A DNA stretch of 60,203 nucleotides from Leucobacter chromiiresistens (GCF_001477055.1 NZ_LDRK01000040.1:1-60203); one strand, 5' to 3'. Positions 8,169 to 17,118 are shown, counted from the first letter of the stretch. Notes: generated by a model not told the origin, from the sequence alone. Made by a program: numbers and translations.

Positions 8169-8978
8169 TCAGCGCCCATTGCGGGGCGGCTCGGGATCGG
8201 CGCCGCAATCCGGCGCGTCGGGGCCGCGATGCGGCCCGTCCCCGTCCCCGTCCTCGGCACCGGGAATCGTCGTCGGGAGCGTGATCGCGCCCGTGTGCAG
8301 CGCCTCCTCGATGGCCTGCTCCACCTGACGCTGGCGCCGCAGTCGGATGCGGCTGAGGGCGCGCTGCTCGGGCAGGCTCCAGCCGAAGCGCACCGCGAGG
8401 AGCCGCACCAGGGCGGTGACGACGACGCAGACGATGCTCGCGGGGATCACGGCCATGCCGAGCGCGAGCAGTCCGAGCAGCACGGTCACGCCGACCAGGC
8501 TCGCCACCGCGTACAGCGAGCCGACGTGCATCAGCGCGATCGGGATGTTGAGCATGAGGTCGCGGAGCACGCCGCCGCCCACGGCCGAGACGGTGCCGAT
8601 GAAGAGGGCGGGTACGACCGGCATGCCGAAGGCGAGCGCCTTCGTCGCGCCGATGGCGCCGAACATGCCGATGCTGATGGCGTCGAGCACGGTGATCACC
8701 GGGTCGACCTTCTCGAGGAGCCGCTGCAGCAGCATGCCGATGAACGCGGCGCCGGTCGCGACCACCAGGTACCAGTTGTCCGCGAAGGCGGCGGGCGTGG
8801 TGCCGAGGAAGACGTCGCGGAGGAAGCCGCCGCCGACGCCCGAGAAGATGCCGATGATCGCGACGCCGAGCAGGTCGAGTCGTTTGAAGCCTGCCGCGAA
8901 GAGCGCTCCCTGCAGGCTGCCGACGCCGACCGCGGCGAGGTCGGCGTAGAGCGGGATGCGGAAGGTCTCGTCGAGCAC
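8169..8978 (-). CDS. TRIC (trimeric intracellular cation channel) family membrane protein
   Basis: A 269-residue integral membrane protein with about seven hydrophobic segments and two related halves, each with a glycine-rich turn ([16 protein letters not shown] and [15 protein letters not shown]). This is the UPF0126/TRIC repeat. Structural work on prokaryotic TRIC proteins shows trimeric K+-permeable channels. The last 60 residues are a hydrophilic Asp/Pro-rich tail. The GTG start at 8978 is preferred because upstream sequence is low-complexity. It is convergent with ruvC (25 bp between stops) and divergent from recO; there is no operon partner. Confidence 0.9.
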   Translation of the reverse strand: MLDETFRIPLYADLAAVGVGSLQGALFAAGFKRLDLLGVAIIGIFSGVGGGFLRDVFLGTTPAAFADNWYLVVATGAAFIGMLLQRLLEKVDPVITVLDAISIGMFGAIGATKALAFGMPVVPALFIGTVSAVGGGVLRDLMLNIPIALMHVGSLYAVASLVGVTVLLGLLALGMAVIPASIVCVVVTALVRLLAVRFGWSLPEQRALSRIRLRRQRQVEQAIEEALHTGAITLPTTIPGAEDGDGDGPHRGPDAPDCGADPEPPRNGR

Positions 8979-9086
8979 GGGTCCATTGTCGCGCACCTGT
9001 CGGCATCGACCCGAGCCCGGCCGGGGGCGTTGCGCCGCGGGCGGAATCCTGGCAGGGCGGCCGCCCGGGTGGAGGATACTGGAGTG

Positions 9087-9809
9087 GTGCCCCTGTACCG
9101 CGAACAAGGCGTCGTGCTCCGCACCCACAAGCTGGGGGAGGCCGACCGCATCGTCACGATGCTCGCTCGCGAGCGCGGGCTGCTGCGGGCGGTCGCGAAG
9201 GGGGTGCGCCGCACGTCGTCGAAGTTCGGCGCACGGCTCGAGCCGTTCATGGTGGCCGACGTGCAGTGCTTCGAGGGCCGGTCGCTCGACACGATCACCC
9301 AGGCGGAGACGCTCGGCGCGTACGGGCCGTCGATCAGCGCCGACTACGACCGGTATCGGGCGGGCAGCGTGATCGTGGAGACGGCGGAGCGCCTCGCCGA
9401 AGGGGATCCCTCGCGCCGGTTGTACGAGCTGCTCGTCGGAGCGCTCCGCACGCTCGCGGCGGCGCGCATCCCACCGGATCTCGTCAGGGACGGCTACCTG
9501 CTGCGCGCGCTCTCCATCGCGGGCTGGACGCCCGGGTTCGTCGACTGCGTGCGGTGCGGTGCACCGGGGCCGCACACCGCGGTCGTGGTGCAGCTCGGGG
9601 GAGTGGTGTGCGAGGACTGCCGCACACCCGGATCGCCGCGCCTCGATCCGGGCAGCATCGGACTGCTCGGATCGCTGCTCTCGGGAGACTGGGAGGCGGC
9701 GCTCGCCGCGTCGGATCGCGAGCGCGGGCAGGCGGCCGGGATCGCCGCCGCGTACACGCAGTGGCACCTGGAGCGCGGACTGCGGTCGTTCAGCGCGCCG
9801 CGCCGCTGA
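9087..9809 (+). CDS. recO: DNA repair protein RecO
   Basis: A 240-residue recombination mediator that anneals SSB-coated strands and loads RecA together with RecR. The N-terminal OB-fold starts [23 protein letters not shown], and [17 protein letters not shown] follows. The C-terminal domain has a zinc site formed by Cys154, Cys157, Cys175 and Cys178 (CVRC and CEDC). Of the two adjacent GTG codons (9084, 9087) the second gives the family N-terminus, and a GATACT hexamer (9075-9080) sits six bases before it. It heads the recO-uppS-dusB-dgt-dnaG group. Confidence 0.95.
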   Translation: MPLYREQGVVLRTHKLGEADRIVTMLARERGLLRAVAKGVRRTSSKFGARLEPFMVADVQCFEGRSLDTITQAETLGAYGPSISADYDRYRAGSVIVETAERLAEGDPSRRLYELLVGALRTLAAARIPPDLVRDGYLLRALSIAGWTPGFVDCVRCGAPGPHTAVVVQLGGVVCEDCRTPGSPRLDPGSIGLLGSLLSGDWEAALAASDRERGQAAGIAAAYTQWHLERGLRSFSAPRR

Positions 9810-9855
9810 CCCCGGCTGCAGCCGGGGCGTCGGCGCCGGCTCTACACTGGCAGGC

Positions 9856-10641
9856 ATGCATCGCGCCCCGTCCTCGCTCGTGCCGGTCGACTGGACCGGC
9901 GAGCAGCCTCCGGTGTTCGCCGGCCCGCCACCGCAGCACGTCGCGATCGTGATGGACGGCAATGGGCGCTGGGCGAACCGGCGGGGGCTGCCGCGCGTGG
10001 AGGGGCACCGCATGGGCGAGCAGGCGCTGCTCGATGTCGTGGCGGGCGCGATCCAGGCCGGCGTCTCGCACCTGAGCGTGTACGCCTTCTCGACCGAGAA
10101 CTGGCGCCGATCGCCCGACGAGGTGCGGTTCCTCATGGGGTTCAATCGCGACGTGCTGCGCCGCCGCCGCGCGCAGCTCGACGCGTGGAACGTGCGGATG
10201 CGCTGGGCGGGCCGGCGGCCGAAGCTCTGGGGGTCGGTGATCACCGAGCTGCAGGCGTCCGAGCGCGCGACCCGGGACAACACGGGGCTCACGCTCACCA
10301 TGTGCGTGAACTACGGCGGCCGCAACGAGATCACCGACGCGGTGCGCGCCATCGCGTCCGAGGTGCGCACGGGCCGCCTCTCGCCGAACGGCATCACGGA
10401 GCGCACGATCGAGCGCCACCTGTACGTTCCCGAGCTGCCGAACGTCGACCTCTTCCTGCGCAGCTCCGGCGAGCAGCGCACGAGCAACTTCATGCTCTGG
10501 CAGTCGGCCTACGCGGAGATGGTCTTCCTCGACACGCTGTGGCCCGACTTCGGCCGGCAGCAGCTGTGGGAGGCGATCAGCATCTATCACGATCGGGATC
10601 GGCGCTTCGGCGGTGCGGTCGACACGCCCACGCGATCCTGA
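9856..10641 (+). CDS. uppS: Isoprenyl (cis-prenyl) transferase
   Basis: A 261-residue cis-prenyltransferase that condenses isopentenyl diphosphate units to make the polyprenyl phosphate carrier for cell-wall synthesis. The signature [12 protein letters not shown] holds the catalytic Asp34, followed by HRMGEQAL, the YAFSTENW motif, and the C-terminal [24 protein letters not shown] region, of which the RxSxExRxSNFxxWQ pattern binds the homoallylic substrate. TACACT at 9843-9848 lies seven bases before the ATG, suggesting a leaderless message. Actinobacteria often carry two such enzymes with different chain lengths; which one this is cannot be read from the sequence. Confidence 0.95.
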   Translation: MHRAPSSLVPVDWTGEQPPVFAGPPPQHVAIVMDGNGRWANRRGLPRVEGHRMGEQALLDVVAGAIQAGVSHLSVYAFSTENWRRSPDEVRFLMGFNRDVLRRRRAQLDAWNVRMRWAGRRPKLWGSVITELQASERATRDNTGLTLTMCVNYGGRNEITDAVRAIASEVRTGRLSPNGITERTIERHLYVPELPNVDLFLRSSGEQRTSNFMLWQSAYAEMVFLDTLWPDFGRQQLWEAISIYHDRDRRFGGAVDTPTRS

Positions 10642-10661
10642 TCTGCGAGAATGGACGCGAT

Positions 10662-11849
10662 ATGACTTCCCAGACTCTCGACGACACCCGCCTGCGCATC
10701 GGGCCGCTCGCGCTCGACGTGCCGGTCGTGCTCGCCCCCATGGCCGGCATCACGAACACCGCGTTCCGGCGTCTCTGCCGCGAGTACGGCGCAGGGCTCT
10801 ACGTGAGCGAGATGATCACGAGTCGCGCCCTCGTCGAGCGCACCCCGGCATCGCTGCGCCTCATCAAGCACCACGAGAGCGAGACCCCGCGCTCGATCCA
10901 GCTCTACGGCGTCGATCCGAAGACCGTGTCCGAGGCCGTGCGGTTCCTGGTGGATCAAGATCTCGCCGATCACATCGACTTGAACTTCGGCTGCCCCGTG
11001 CCGAAGGTCACCCGAAAGGGCGGCGGCTCGGCGCTGCCGTGGAAGAGCGACCTCTTCCGCGCGATCGTCGAGGGCGCGGTGCGCGCGGCCGGCGACATTC
11101 CGCTGACGGTGAAGATGCGCAAGGGCATCGATGAGGATCACCTGACGTACCTCGACGCGGCGCGTGCCGCGGAGGGCGCCGGGGTGGCGGCGATCGCGCT
11201 GCACGGTCGCACGGCGAACCAGTTCTACTCGGGGCATGCCGACTGGAGCTCGATCGCGACGCTCAAGGAGACGGTCACCAGTGTGCCGGTGCTGGGCAAC
11301 GGCGACATCTGGTCCGCGGAGGACGCGATCCGCATGGTGCACGAGACGGGCTGCGACGGCGTCGTCGTCGGGCGCGGCTGCCTGGGCCGACCGTGGCTCT
11401 TCGGCGATCTCGCCGCCGCGTTCCGCGCGGAGGCCGGCGAGATCTCGGCGGAGGAGGCCGCTGCGGCGATCGCGAAGCCCGCGCTCGGCTTCGTCATGGA
11501 GGCGATGCGGCGTCACACCGAGCTGCTGGTCGAGTTCTACGACGACGACGAGGCGCACGCCTGCCGCGACATCAGAAAGCACGTGGCCTGGTACTTCAAG
11601 GGCTACGGCGTCGGCGGCGACACGCGTCGCGCGCTGGCGGCGGTCGAGTCGATCGAGCAGATGGACGAGATCTTCGCGACGATGGATGCGTCGCTGCCGT
11701 ACCCGGGCGAGGGCGCCGAGGGGCAGCGCGGCCGCGCGGGCAGCCCGAAGCGCGTGGTGCTCCCGGATCGGTGGCTCGAGAGCCGCACGAGCGAGAGCAT
11801 CGACTACGCCGATCTGGCGCAGGCCGAGCGAGACGACTCGGGTGGCTGA
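10662..11849 (+). CDS. dusB: tRNA-dihydrouridine synthase
   Basis: A 395-residue flavin-dependent reductase that makes dihydrouridine in tRNA D loops. The TIM barrel starts with VVLAPMAGITNTAFRRLC. The FMN and catalytic region reads DLNFGCPVPKVTRKGGG, with Cys111 as the probable proton donor. LHGRTANQFYSGHADW and VLGNGDIW are further Dus signatures, and the C-terminal helical RNA-binding domain includes RDIRKHVAWYFKGY. dgt starts inside its last eight bases, so the two are translationally coupled. Confidence 0.95.
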   Translation: MTSQTLDDTRLRIGPLALDVPVVLAPMAGITNTAFRRLCREYGAGLYVSEMITSRALVERTPASLRLIKHHESETPRSIQLYGVDPKTVSEAVRFLVDQDLADHIDLNFGCPVPKVTRKGGGSALPWKSDLFRAIVEGAVRAAGDIPLTVKMRKGIDEDHLTYLDAARAAEGAGVAAIALHGRTANQFYSGHADWSSIATLKETVTSVPVLGNGDIWSAEDAIRMVHETGCDGVVVGRGCLGRPWLFGDLAAAFRAEAGEISAEEAAAAIAKPALGFVMEAMRRHTELLVEFYDDDEAHACRDIRKHVAWYFKGYGVGGDTRRALAAVESIEQMDEIFATMDASLPYPGEGAEGQRGRAGSPKRVVLPDRWLESRTSESIDYADLAQAERDDSGG

Positions 11850-13101
11850 GTCCGGGCTCCCCGTCGGGTACGGACCGGAGGACGCCGAGCGCTTTGTCAC
11901 CGAGTCGCACTCCGGATCGCGGAGCGACTTCGCGCGCGATCGCGCGCGCGTGCTGCACTCGAGCGGCTGGCGACGGCTCGCCGCGAAGACCCAGGTGCTG
12001 AGCCCCACGGCGGGCATCGACTTCGCGCGCAATCGTCTGACGCACTCTCTCGAGGTGGCGCAGATCGGCCGCGAGCTCGCGGTCTCGCTGCGGCTCGCGC
12101 AGGATGTGGTGGATACGGCGTGCTTGGCGCACGACCTCGGGCACCCGCCGTTCGGGCACAACGGGGAGAAGGCGCTCAACGAGTGGGCGGCTGATGCCGG
12201 CGGCTTCGAGGGGAACGCCCAGACCCTGCGGGTGCTCGCCCGGCTCGAGCCCAAGCGCTTCACCCCTGACGGCGCGAGCGTCGGCCTGAACCTTACGCGC
12301 GCCACGCTCGACGCCAGCTGCAAGTACCCGTGGAGCCTGTCGGAGGCCGAGCCGGGCAGCATGAAGTTCGGCTACTTCGCCGACGACGCGCCCGTGTTCG
12401 CCTGGTTGCGGGCGGGGGCGCCAGAGCGCCGGAAGTGCGCGGAGGCGCAGGTGATGGATCTCTCCGACGACATCGCGTACTCGGTGCACGACTTCGAGGA
12501 CGCGGTGGTCAGCGGCTTCATCGACCCCGAGATCCTGACGTCGCGCTCGGGGCACGACTCCCTCATCCGCGCGGTGTCGGAGTGGGCGGGGGGCTCGTTC
12601 TCGAGCGACGAACTCGGCGCCGCGTACGATCGCATCTCCGAGTCGGAGACCTGGATGACGCGCTGGGACGAGAGCCGCGCGCACCAGGCGCAGCTCAAGA
12701 ACTTCACGAGCGAGATGATCGGCCGCTTCGCACGCGCGTCGATCGGCGCGACGCTGGAGGCCGCGGATGGCGCGCCGCTGGCTCGGTACGGGGCGTCGAT
12801 CATCGTGCCGCGCGGTATTCGCGCCGAGATCGCCGTGCTGAAGGGGATCGTGGCCGCGTTCGTCATGGCGAGCGGCCGGCGGCAGCCCACCTACCGGAGG
12901 CAGCGCGAGCTGCTCGCCGAACTGCTCGAAGCGCTCTGGGATTCGGGCGAGCGCGAGCTCGAGCCGGCGTTCGCCGCCGACTTCCGGGCAGCGGGCAGCG
13001 ACGCCGACCGTCGTCGGGCCGTCGTCGATCAGGTTGCCTCGCTCACCGATCAGTCGGCGATCGCGTGGCACAAGCGGCTCTGCGATGTGCCGCTGGTGTA
13101 G
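11842..13101 (+). CDS. dgt: Deoxyguanosinetriphosphate triphosphohydrolase-like protein
   Basis: A 419-residue HD-domain phosphohydrolase. The metal ligands are in RNRLTHSLEVAQ (His68), LAHDLGHPPFGHNGE (His97, Asp98, His101) and the later MDLSDDIAYSVHDFED. Dgt-type enzymes cleave dNTPs to nucleoside and triphosphate, adjusting the nucleotide pool. The GTG at 11842 overlaps dusB by eight bases. The last codons (Leu-Val-stop) form the left end of a 58-bp unit that is repeated three times downstream. Its position just before dnaG is conserved in related genomes. The name follows family usage; exact dNTP preference is unknown. Confidence 0.93.
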   Translation: MAESGLPVGYGPEDAERFVTESHSGSRSDFARDRARVLHSSGWRRLAAKTQVLSPTAGIDFARNRLTHSLEVAQIGRELAVSLRLAQDVVDTACLAHDLGHPPFGHNGEKALNEWAADAGGFEGNAQTLRVLARLEPKRFTPDGASVGLNLTRATLDASCKYPWSLSEAEPGSMKFGYFADDAPVFAWLRAGAPERRKCAEAQVMDLSDDIAYSVHDFEDAVVSGFIDPEILTSRSGHDSLIRAVSEWAGGSFSSDELGAAYDRISESETWMTRWDESRAHQAQLKNFTSEMIGRFARASIGATLEAADGAPLARYGASIIVPRGIRAEIAVLKGIVAAFVMASGRRQPTYRRQRELLAELLEALWDSGERELEPAFAADFRAAGSDADRRRAVVDQVASLTDQSAIAWHKRLCDVPLV

Positions 13102-13266
13102 GCGAAACGCGTCGCGTTTCGCGCCAGCGGCAGCGACGCCACCGCGTCGCCTGGTGTAGGCGAAACGCGTCGCGTTTCGCGCCAGCGGCAGCGACGCCGC
13201 CGCGTCGCCTGGTGTAGGCGAAACGCGTCGCGTTTCGCGCCGGCGGCAACGACGCCACCGCGTCGC
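13093..13266. repeat. Tandem triplication, 58-bp unit x3, copying the 3' end of dgt
   Basis: CTGGTGTAGG, which includes the dgt stop codon, occurs at 13093, 13151 and 13209, a period of 58 bp, and the units are nearly identical throughout. Each carries a palindrome with arms GCGAAACGC and GCGTTTCGC around GTC, and a second with arms GCGACGC and GCGTCGC around CACC (one substitution in the middle copy). The third unit ends about 18 bp before the -10 hexamer of dnaG. Confidence 0.95.
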
Positions 13267-13298
13267 TCGGCCGGCGCGGGTCGGTAGACTGTGCAGCT

Positions 13299-15206
13299 AT
13301 GGCAGGTCGAATTCGTGCGAGCGACATCGAGGAGGTGAAGCGTCGCACGAGCCTCGCCGATCTCGTGGGCGATTACGTCACGCTCAAGAACGCGGGAATC
13401 GACTCGATGAAGGGCTTGTGCCCGTTCCACGACGAGCGGAGCCCGAGCTTCCACGTGCGGCCGGCGCTCGGCTACTACCACTGCTTCGGGTGCGGGGAGT
13501 CGGGTGACGCGTTCACCTTCCTGCAGCGCATGGATCATCTCACCTTCGCGGAGTCGGTGGAGCGCCTCGCAGCGCGGATCCATTACGCACTCACCTATGA
13601 GGAGGGCGGCTTCTCGCGGGAGGAGGGGCCGAACCGGGCGCGCCTGCTCGCGGCGAACACCGCGGCGGCCGAGTTCTTCGTCGCGCAGCTCGCAGGAGCG
13701 GAGGCGGCGCCCGCCCGCGAGTTCCTCACGCAGCGCGGCTTCGATGAGGCCGCCTGCGAGCGCTTCGGCGTCGGCTACGCTCCGCGCGGCTGGGACGGGA
13801 TGACGGGCCACCTGCGCGGCCTGGGGTATACGCCGCAGGAGCTGGTGCAGTCCGGGCTCGCGTCCGAGGGACAGCGGGGCGCTTACGATCGCTTCCGCGG
13901 TCGCATCGTCTGGCCCATCCGCGACACGAGCGGGCAGACGCTCGGGTTCGGCGCGCGCAAGCTCTACGACGACGACAACGGCCCGAAGTACCTGAACACT
14001 CCGGAGACCCCGGTCTACCACAAGTCGCAGGTGCTCTACGGCCTCGATCTCGCGAAGCGCGCGATCTCGCGCGGCAAGCGCGCCGTGGTGGTCGAGGGGT
14101 ACACCGATGTGATGGCCTGCCATCTGGCGGGGGTGGAAGCGGCGGTCGCGACGTGCGGCACCGCGTTCGGCAAGGATCACATCGCCGTGCTGCGGCGCGT
14201 GATGGGCGACGACTCGGCGGCGGAGGTCGTCTTCACGTTCGATCCCGACGAGGCCGGGCAGAAGGCGGCGCTGCGGGCGTTCAGCGAGGAGAAGCGCTTC
14301 ACCGCGCAGACGTACGTCGCAATCGCGCCCGAGGGGTTCGACCCCTCCGACCTCCGGCAGCATCGCGGCGATGAGGCGGTGCGCGAGCTCTTCACGCGCA
14401 AGGTGCCGCTATTCGAGTTCGCGCTGCGGCAGGCGATCGCCCGATTCGACCTCAACAGCGTGGAGGGCCGGGTCGCGGCGCTGCGCGAGGCGGCGCCGAT
14501 CATCGCCGAGATCAAGGACCCCTCGCTGCGTCCGGGGTACACGCGCGAGTTGGCGCGCATGCTCGGGTCGGAGCTCGCGGAGGTGCAGCAGGCGGTGCGG
14601 GCGGCTGAACGCGCTCCCCGCGGCGAGCAGCGCGGAGCGGGCGGGGCAGCGGGTCGGCCGACCGAGCCGATGCGCGCCCCCGAGGACGGCCGGGGGCGGC
14701 AGGGGCATCCGGGCGATCCGGGGCCGGCGCGACGCATCGGCTTGGCGACGCTGCGCAACACGCCGACGACGTGGTTGGAGCGCGACGCACTCATGGCGAT
14801 GCTGCAGCAGGGAGCGGCGGTCGGCGCGGAGTTGCTGGAGCAGGCCGTCACGGCGCAGGTCATGGATCCCGACCTTCGCGTCGTGCGCGATGCGATCGGC
14901 GCGGCGCTGCCGGCGCTCGGCCAGCCGACCTGGTGGGACGCGGTGCTGGGGGCGGCGCCGGAGACGCACCACGGCCTCATCCGCGAACTCGGGATGGCCC
15001 CCATGCCGCAGCGCAACCCCGATCACCTCGCCGCATACGCGCGCGATGTGGTGGTCTCGCTGCTGGATCGCGATCTCGTCGAGCTCAAGCGCGAGCTGCT
15101 CGCGCGGCATCAGCGCATCGGCGATTCCGCAGACCCCCGAGCGCGTCAGATCCAGCAGCAGCTGGTCGCGCTCGAGTCGGCCCGACGCAGTCTGCGCGCC
15201 GAATGA
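13299..15206 (+). CDS. dnaG: DNA primase
   Basis: A 635-residue bacterial primase that lays RNA primers at the replication fork. The N-terminal CHC2 zinc ribbon has Cys41, His44, Cys62 and Cys65 (CPFHDERSP and YYHCFGCGESGD). The central catalytic domain includes VWPIRDTSGQTLGFGARK and the TOPRIM motifs VVEGYTDVMACH and FTFDPDEAGQKA. A Gly/Arg/Pro-rich linker around residues 445-475 leads to the C-terminal helicase-binding domain. TAGACT at 13285-13290 is eight bases before the ATG, so the message may be leaderless. The dgt 3' repeat lies immediately upstream. Confidence 0.97.
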   Translation: MAGRIRASDIEEVKRRTSLADLVGDYVTLKNAGIDSMKGLCPFHDERSPSFHVRPALGYYHCFGCGESGDAFTFLQRMDHLTFAESVERLAARIHYALTYEEGGFSREEGPNRARLLAANTAAAEFFVAQLAGAEAAPAREFLTQRGFDEAACERFGVGYAPRGWDGMTGHLRGLGYTPQELVQSGLASEGQRGAYDRFRGRIVWPIRDTSGQTLGFGARKLYDDDNGPKYLNTPETPVYHKSQVLYGLDLAKRAISRGKRAVVVEGYTDVMACHLAGVEAAVATCGTAFGKDHIAVLRRVMGDDSAAEVVFTFDPDEAGQKAALRAFSEEKRFTAQTYVAIAPEGFDPSDLRQHRGDEAVRELFTRKVPLFEFALRQAIARFDLNSVEGRVAALREAAPIIAEIKDPSLRPGYTRELARMLGSELAEVQQAVRAAERAPRGEQRGAGGAAGRPTEPMRAPEDGRGRQGHPGDPGPARRIGLATLRNTPTTWLERDALMAMLQQGAAVGAELLEQAVTAQVMDPDLRVVRDAIGAALPALGQPTWWDAVLGAAPETHHGLIRELGMAPMPQRNPDHLAAYARDVVVSLLDRDLVELKRELLARHQRIGDSADPRARQIQQQLVALESARRSLRAE

Positions 15207-15300
15207 ACGGCGTGCCGGGCGCGCTCCGGCGACGGGGTCGCCGATGCCCTAGGCTGCTTCTCAGTCGGAGCGCCCCACGATCCACCGAGGAGTTTTCAGG

Positions 15301-16149
15301 ATGCCCCACCCCGTAGTCGACGCCGATCCCATGATCCGCGTCTCCGATCTCTCGCTCTCGTATCCGGCGCACGCCGGCGGGCGGGAGTTCGAAGCGGTGG
15401 AGGGGCTCTCCTTCGAGGTGGCCCGTGGCGACGTGTTCGCGCTGCTGGGCGAGAGCGGTTCGGGCAAGTCGACTCTGGCGAAGTTCCTCGCCGGGCGCGG
15501 CCCGGACGCGACGGAGAAGTCGAGCCGGATCCGTCTCACCGGAGGCGAGGCGACGGTGATGGATGTGCCGATGCGACGCCTGTGGCGGCGCAGTCGCGCC
15601 CGGCTGACCGCGTACGTCGGGCACCTCGCGCAGGACGCCGGGGCGACGCTCACCCCCGAGCTCAATGTCGGCGACATCCTGTTCGAGCCGATCGTGGAGC
15701 GGAGCAAGCACTTCGATCGCGACGAGCTCGGCGAGCGCATCGCCGAGATGATGGACATCGTCGCCCTGCCGCTCGCGAAGCTGCAGGAGTATCCGTACGA
15801 GCTGTCGAAGGGACAGCGCCAGCGGGTCGCGGTGATGCGCTCGTTGATGCTCGATCCCCGGCTGCTCATCGCCGATGAGCCCACGCTGGGCGTCGACGCG
15901 AACAATCGGCCGAAGATCGTCGAGCTGCTGCGCTGGTACCGGGAGCGCAGCGGCGCGACGATGCTGCTCATCAGCCACGACATCGGCATGCTCGAGGCGC
16001 TCGTCGAGGAGGTGCTCGTCATGCAGCAGGGTCGGCTCGTCGGACGGGGCGATATCAACGAGATCTTCCGCAACGCGGACCACGGCTATGTGCAGCGCTT
16101 GGCGCAGGCGCTGCGGGCCACTGCGTACGATGAGATCGCGGAGGAATAG
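15301..16149 (+). CDS. Orphan OppD/DppD-type ABC transporter ATP-binding protein
   Basis: A 282-residue ABC ATPase. Walker A is GESGSGKST, the signature is LSKGQRQRVAVMRSLM (a K replaces the usual second G), Walker B is LLIADEPTLG, and the switch histidine lies in LLISHDIGM. The arrangement and the PHYVxR-like C-terminus (DHGYVQRLAQAL) resemble oligopeptide or nickel importer ATPases. No permease or binding protein lies nearby, so it may work with subunits encoded elsewhere. GAGGAG at 15287-15292 supports the ATG at 15301, and TAGGCT near 15250 may be its -10. The substrate is unknown. Confidence 0.85.
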   Translation: MPHPVVDADPMIRVSDLSLSYPAHAGGREFEAVEGLSFEVARGDVFALLGESGSGKSTLAKFLAGRGPDATEKSSRIRLTGGEATVMDVPMRRLWRRSRARLTAYVGHLAQDAGATLTPELNVGDILFEPIVERSKHFDRDELGERIAEMMDIVALPLAKLQEYPYELSKGQRQRVAVMRSLMLDPRLLIADEPTLGVDANNRPKIVELLRWYRERSGATMLLISHDIGMLEALVEEVLVMQQGRLVGRGDINEIFRNADHGYVQRLAQALRATAYDEIAEE

Positions 16150-16186
16150 TCCCGTGCATGTGGAGAATCACCGGAATCGCGCCGAT

Positions 16187-16216
16187 TTGCACACGCCCTT
16201 CGGAGCTTGCTAACCT
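16187..16216 (+). promoter_or_regulatory. Promoter of tRNA-Asn
   Basis: A -35 TTGCAC (16187-16192) and a -10 TAACCT (16211-16216) with an 18-bp spacer, about 22 bp before the tRNA. The -35 hexamer matches that of the Gly-Cys-Val tRNA operon. Confidence 0.75.
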
Positions 16217-16238
16217 AAGTGCGTTGCAATCGCAATGA

Positions 16239-16311
16239 TCCCCTGTAGCTCAGTTGGCAGAGCGCTTGACTGTTAATCAGGATGTCGCTGGTTCGAGCCC
16301 AGCCGGGGGAG
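16239..16311 (+). tRNA. tRNA-Asn(GTT)
   Basis: A 73-base cloverleaf with acceptor TCCCCTG pairing with CGGGGGA, a D arm reading AGCTCAGTTGGCAGAGC, and anticodon loop CTGTTAA (anticodon GTT). Discriminator G. CCA is not encoded. Confidence 0.95.
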
Positions 16312-16318
16312 CGACTGA

Positions 16319-16348
16319 AGCCCTTACCCTTGCGGTAGGGGCTTTTTC
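16319..16348 (+). terminator. Rho-independent terminator behind tRNA-Asn
   Basis: A 10-bp stem (AGCCCTTACC with GGTAGGGGCT, one wobble pair) with a five-base loop, followed by TTTT, eight bases after the tRNA. Confidence 0.9.
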
Positions 16349-16379
16349 GTTTTCCCCGCACACGATCGCAGGAGGCGCC

Positions 16380-16937
16380 ATGACGACGAATGAGGCACCG
16401 CACTTCCCGGGAGCGCGCGTGATCGCAGTGCCGCCCTACGGCGACCCGCAGATCGATCCGAGCGCATGGCTCGCACCGGGCGCGGTCGTGGCGGGCGATG
16501 TGCGCATCGGGGCGCAGTCGAGCGTCTGGTACAACGCGGTGCTGCGCGGCGACTCCGACGCCGTGCGGGTGGGGGAGCGCACCAACATTCAGGACGGTGC
16601 GGTCGTGCACACCCAGCGAGACGATGCGGCGGTGATCGGGGACGACGTCTCGGTGGGCCATCTCGCGATGATCCATGGCGCGACCATCGAGGACGGCTGC
16701 CTGATCGGCATGCACGCCACCGTGCTCACCGGCGCGATCGTGGGGGCGGGGAGCCTGGTCGCCGCGGGAGCCGTGGTTCCGCAGGGAATGGTCGTGCCCC
16801 CGCATTCGCTCGTCGTCGGCGTACCGGGGCGTGTGGTCCGGGAACTGCGCGACGAGGATCGGGAGGCCGTGCGCATGAACTCGGCGCGCTACCTCGACAC
16901 CACCGCGCACCACCGCGACGCGACACGCGACGAATGA
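16380..16937 (+). CDS. Gamma carbonic anhydrase-like left-handed beta-helix protein
   Basis: A 185-residue hexapeptide-repeat protein. Repeats such as WLAPGAVVAGDVRIGAQSSVW form a left-handed beta-helix that trimerises. The three zinc ligands of the family are present as His77 (VVHTQ), His94 and His99 (VGHLAMIHGA). Some members hydrate CO2, others are inactive or act in acyl metabolism; activity here is not proven. AGGAGG at 16370-16375 supports the ATG at 16380. It is flanked by tRNA genes and has no operon partner. Confidence 0.9.
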   Translation: MTTNEAPHFPGARVIAVPPYGDPQIDPSAWLAPGAVVAGDVRIGAQSSVWYNAVLRGDSDAVRVGERTNIQDGAVVHTQRDDAAVIGDDVSVGHLAMIHGATIEDGCLIGMHATVLTGAIVGAGSLVAAGAVVPQGMVVPPHSLVVGVPGRVVRELRDEDREAVRMNSARYLDTTAHHRDATRDE

Positions 16938-17012
16938 TCGCCGGTTCGTCCCGCTGCGACTGATGCAGTATGATCGGTCAGGTGCTTCGGCACCGCGCGC
17001 TGCACGCAGCTC

Positions 17013-17083
17013 GGGGATGTAGCTCAATGGTAGAGCCTCAGTCTTCCAAACTGATTACGCGGGTTCGATTCCCGTCATCCCCT
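17013..17083 (+). tRNA. tRNA-Gly(TCC)
   Basis: A 71-base cloverleaf with acceptor GGGGATG pairing with CATCCCC and anticodon loop CTTCCAA (anticodon TCC). TATGAT at 16969-16974 is a likely -10. CCA is not encoded. Confidence 0.95.
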
Positions 17084-17090
17084 CCGCACA

Positions 17091-17118
17091 CAGGCCCCGC
17101 TTCGGCGGGGCCTGTTTC
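17091..17118 (+). terminator. Rho-independent terminator behind tRNA-Gly(TCC)
   Basis: A perfect 10-bp stem (CAGGCCCCGC with GCGGGGCCTG) with a TTCG tetraloop and a TTTCTG tail, eight bases after the tRNA. Confidence 0.92.

Noticed and set aside
11931-11953. GCGCGC-rich palindrome inside dgt
   Set aside because: It encodes FARDRARV in the conserved N-terminus of the protein and is explained by codon bias.
13093-13266. CRISPR-like array
   Set aside because: The three units are identical throughout with no variable spacers, start with coding sequence of dgt, and no cas genes are present.
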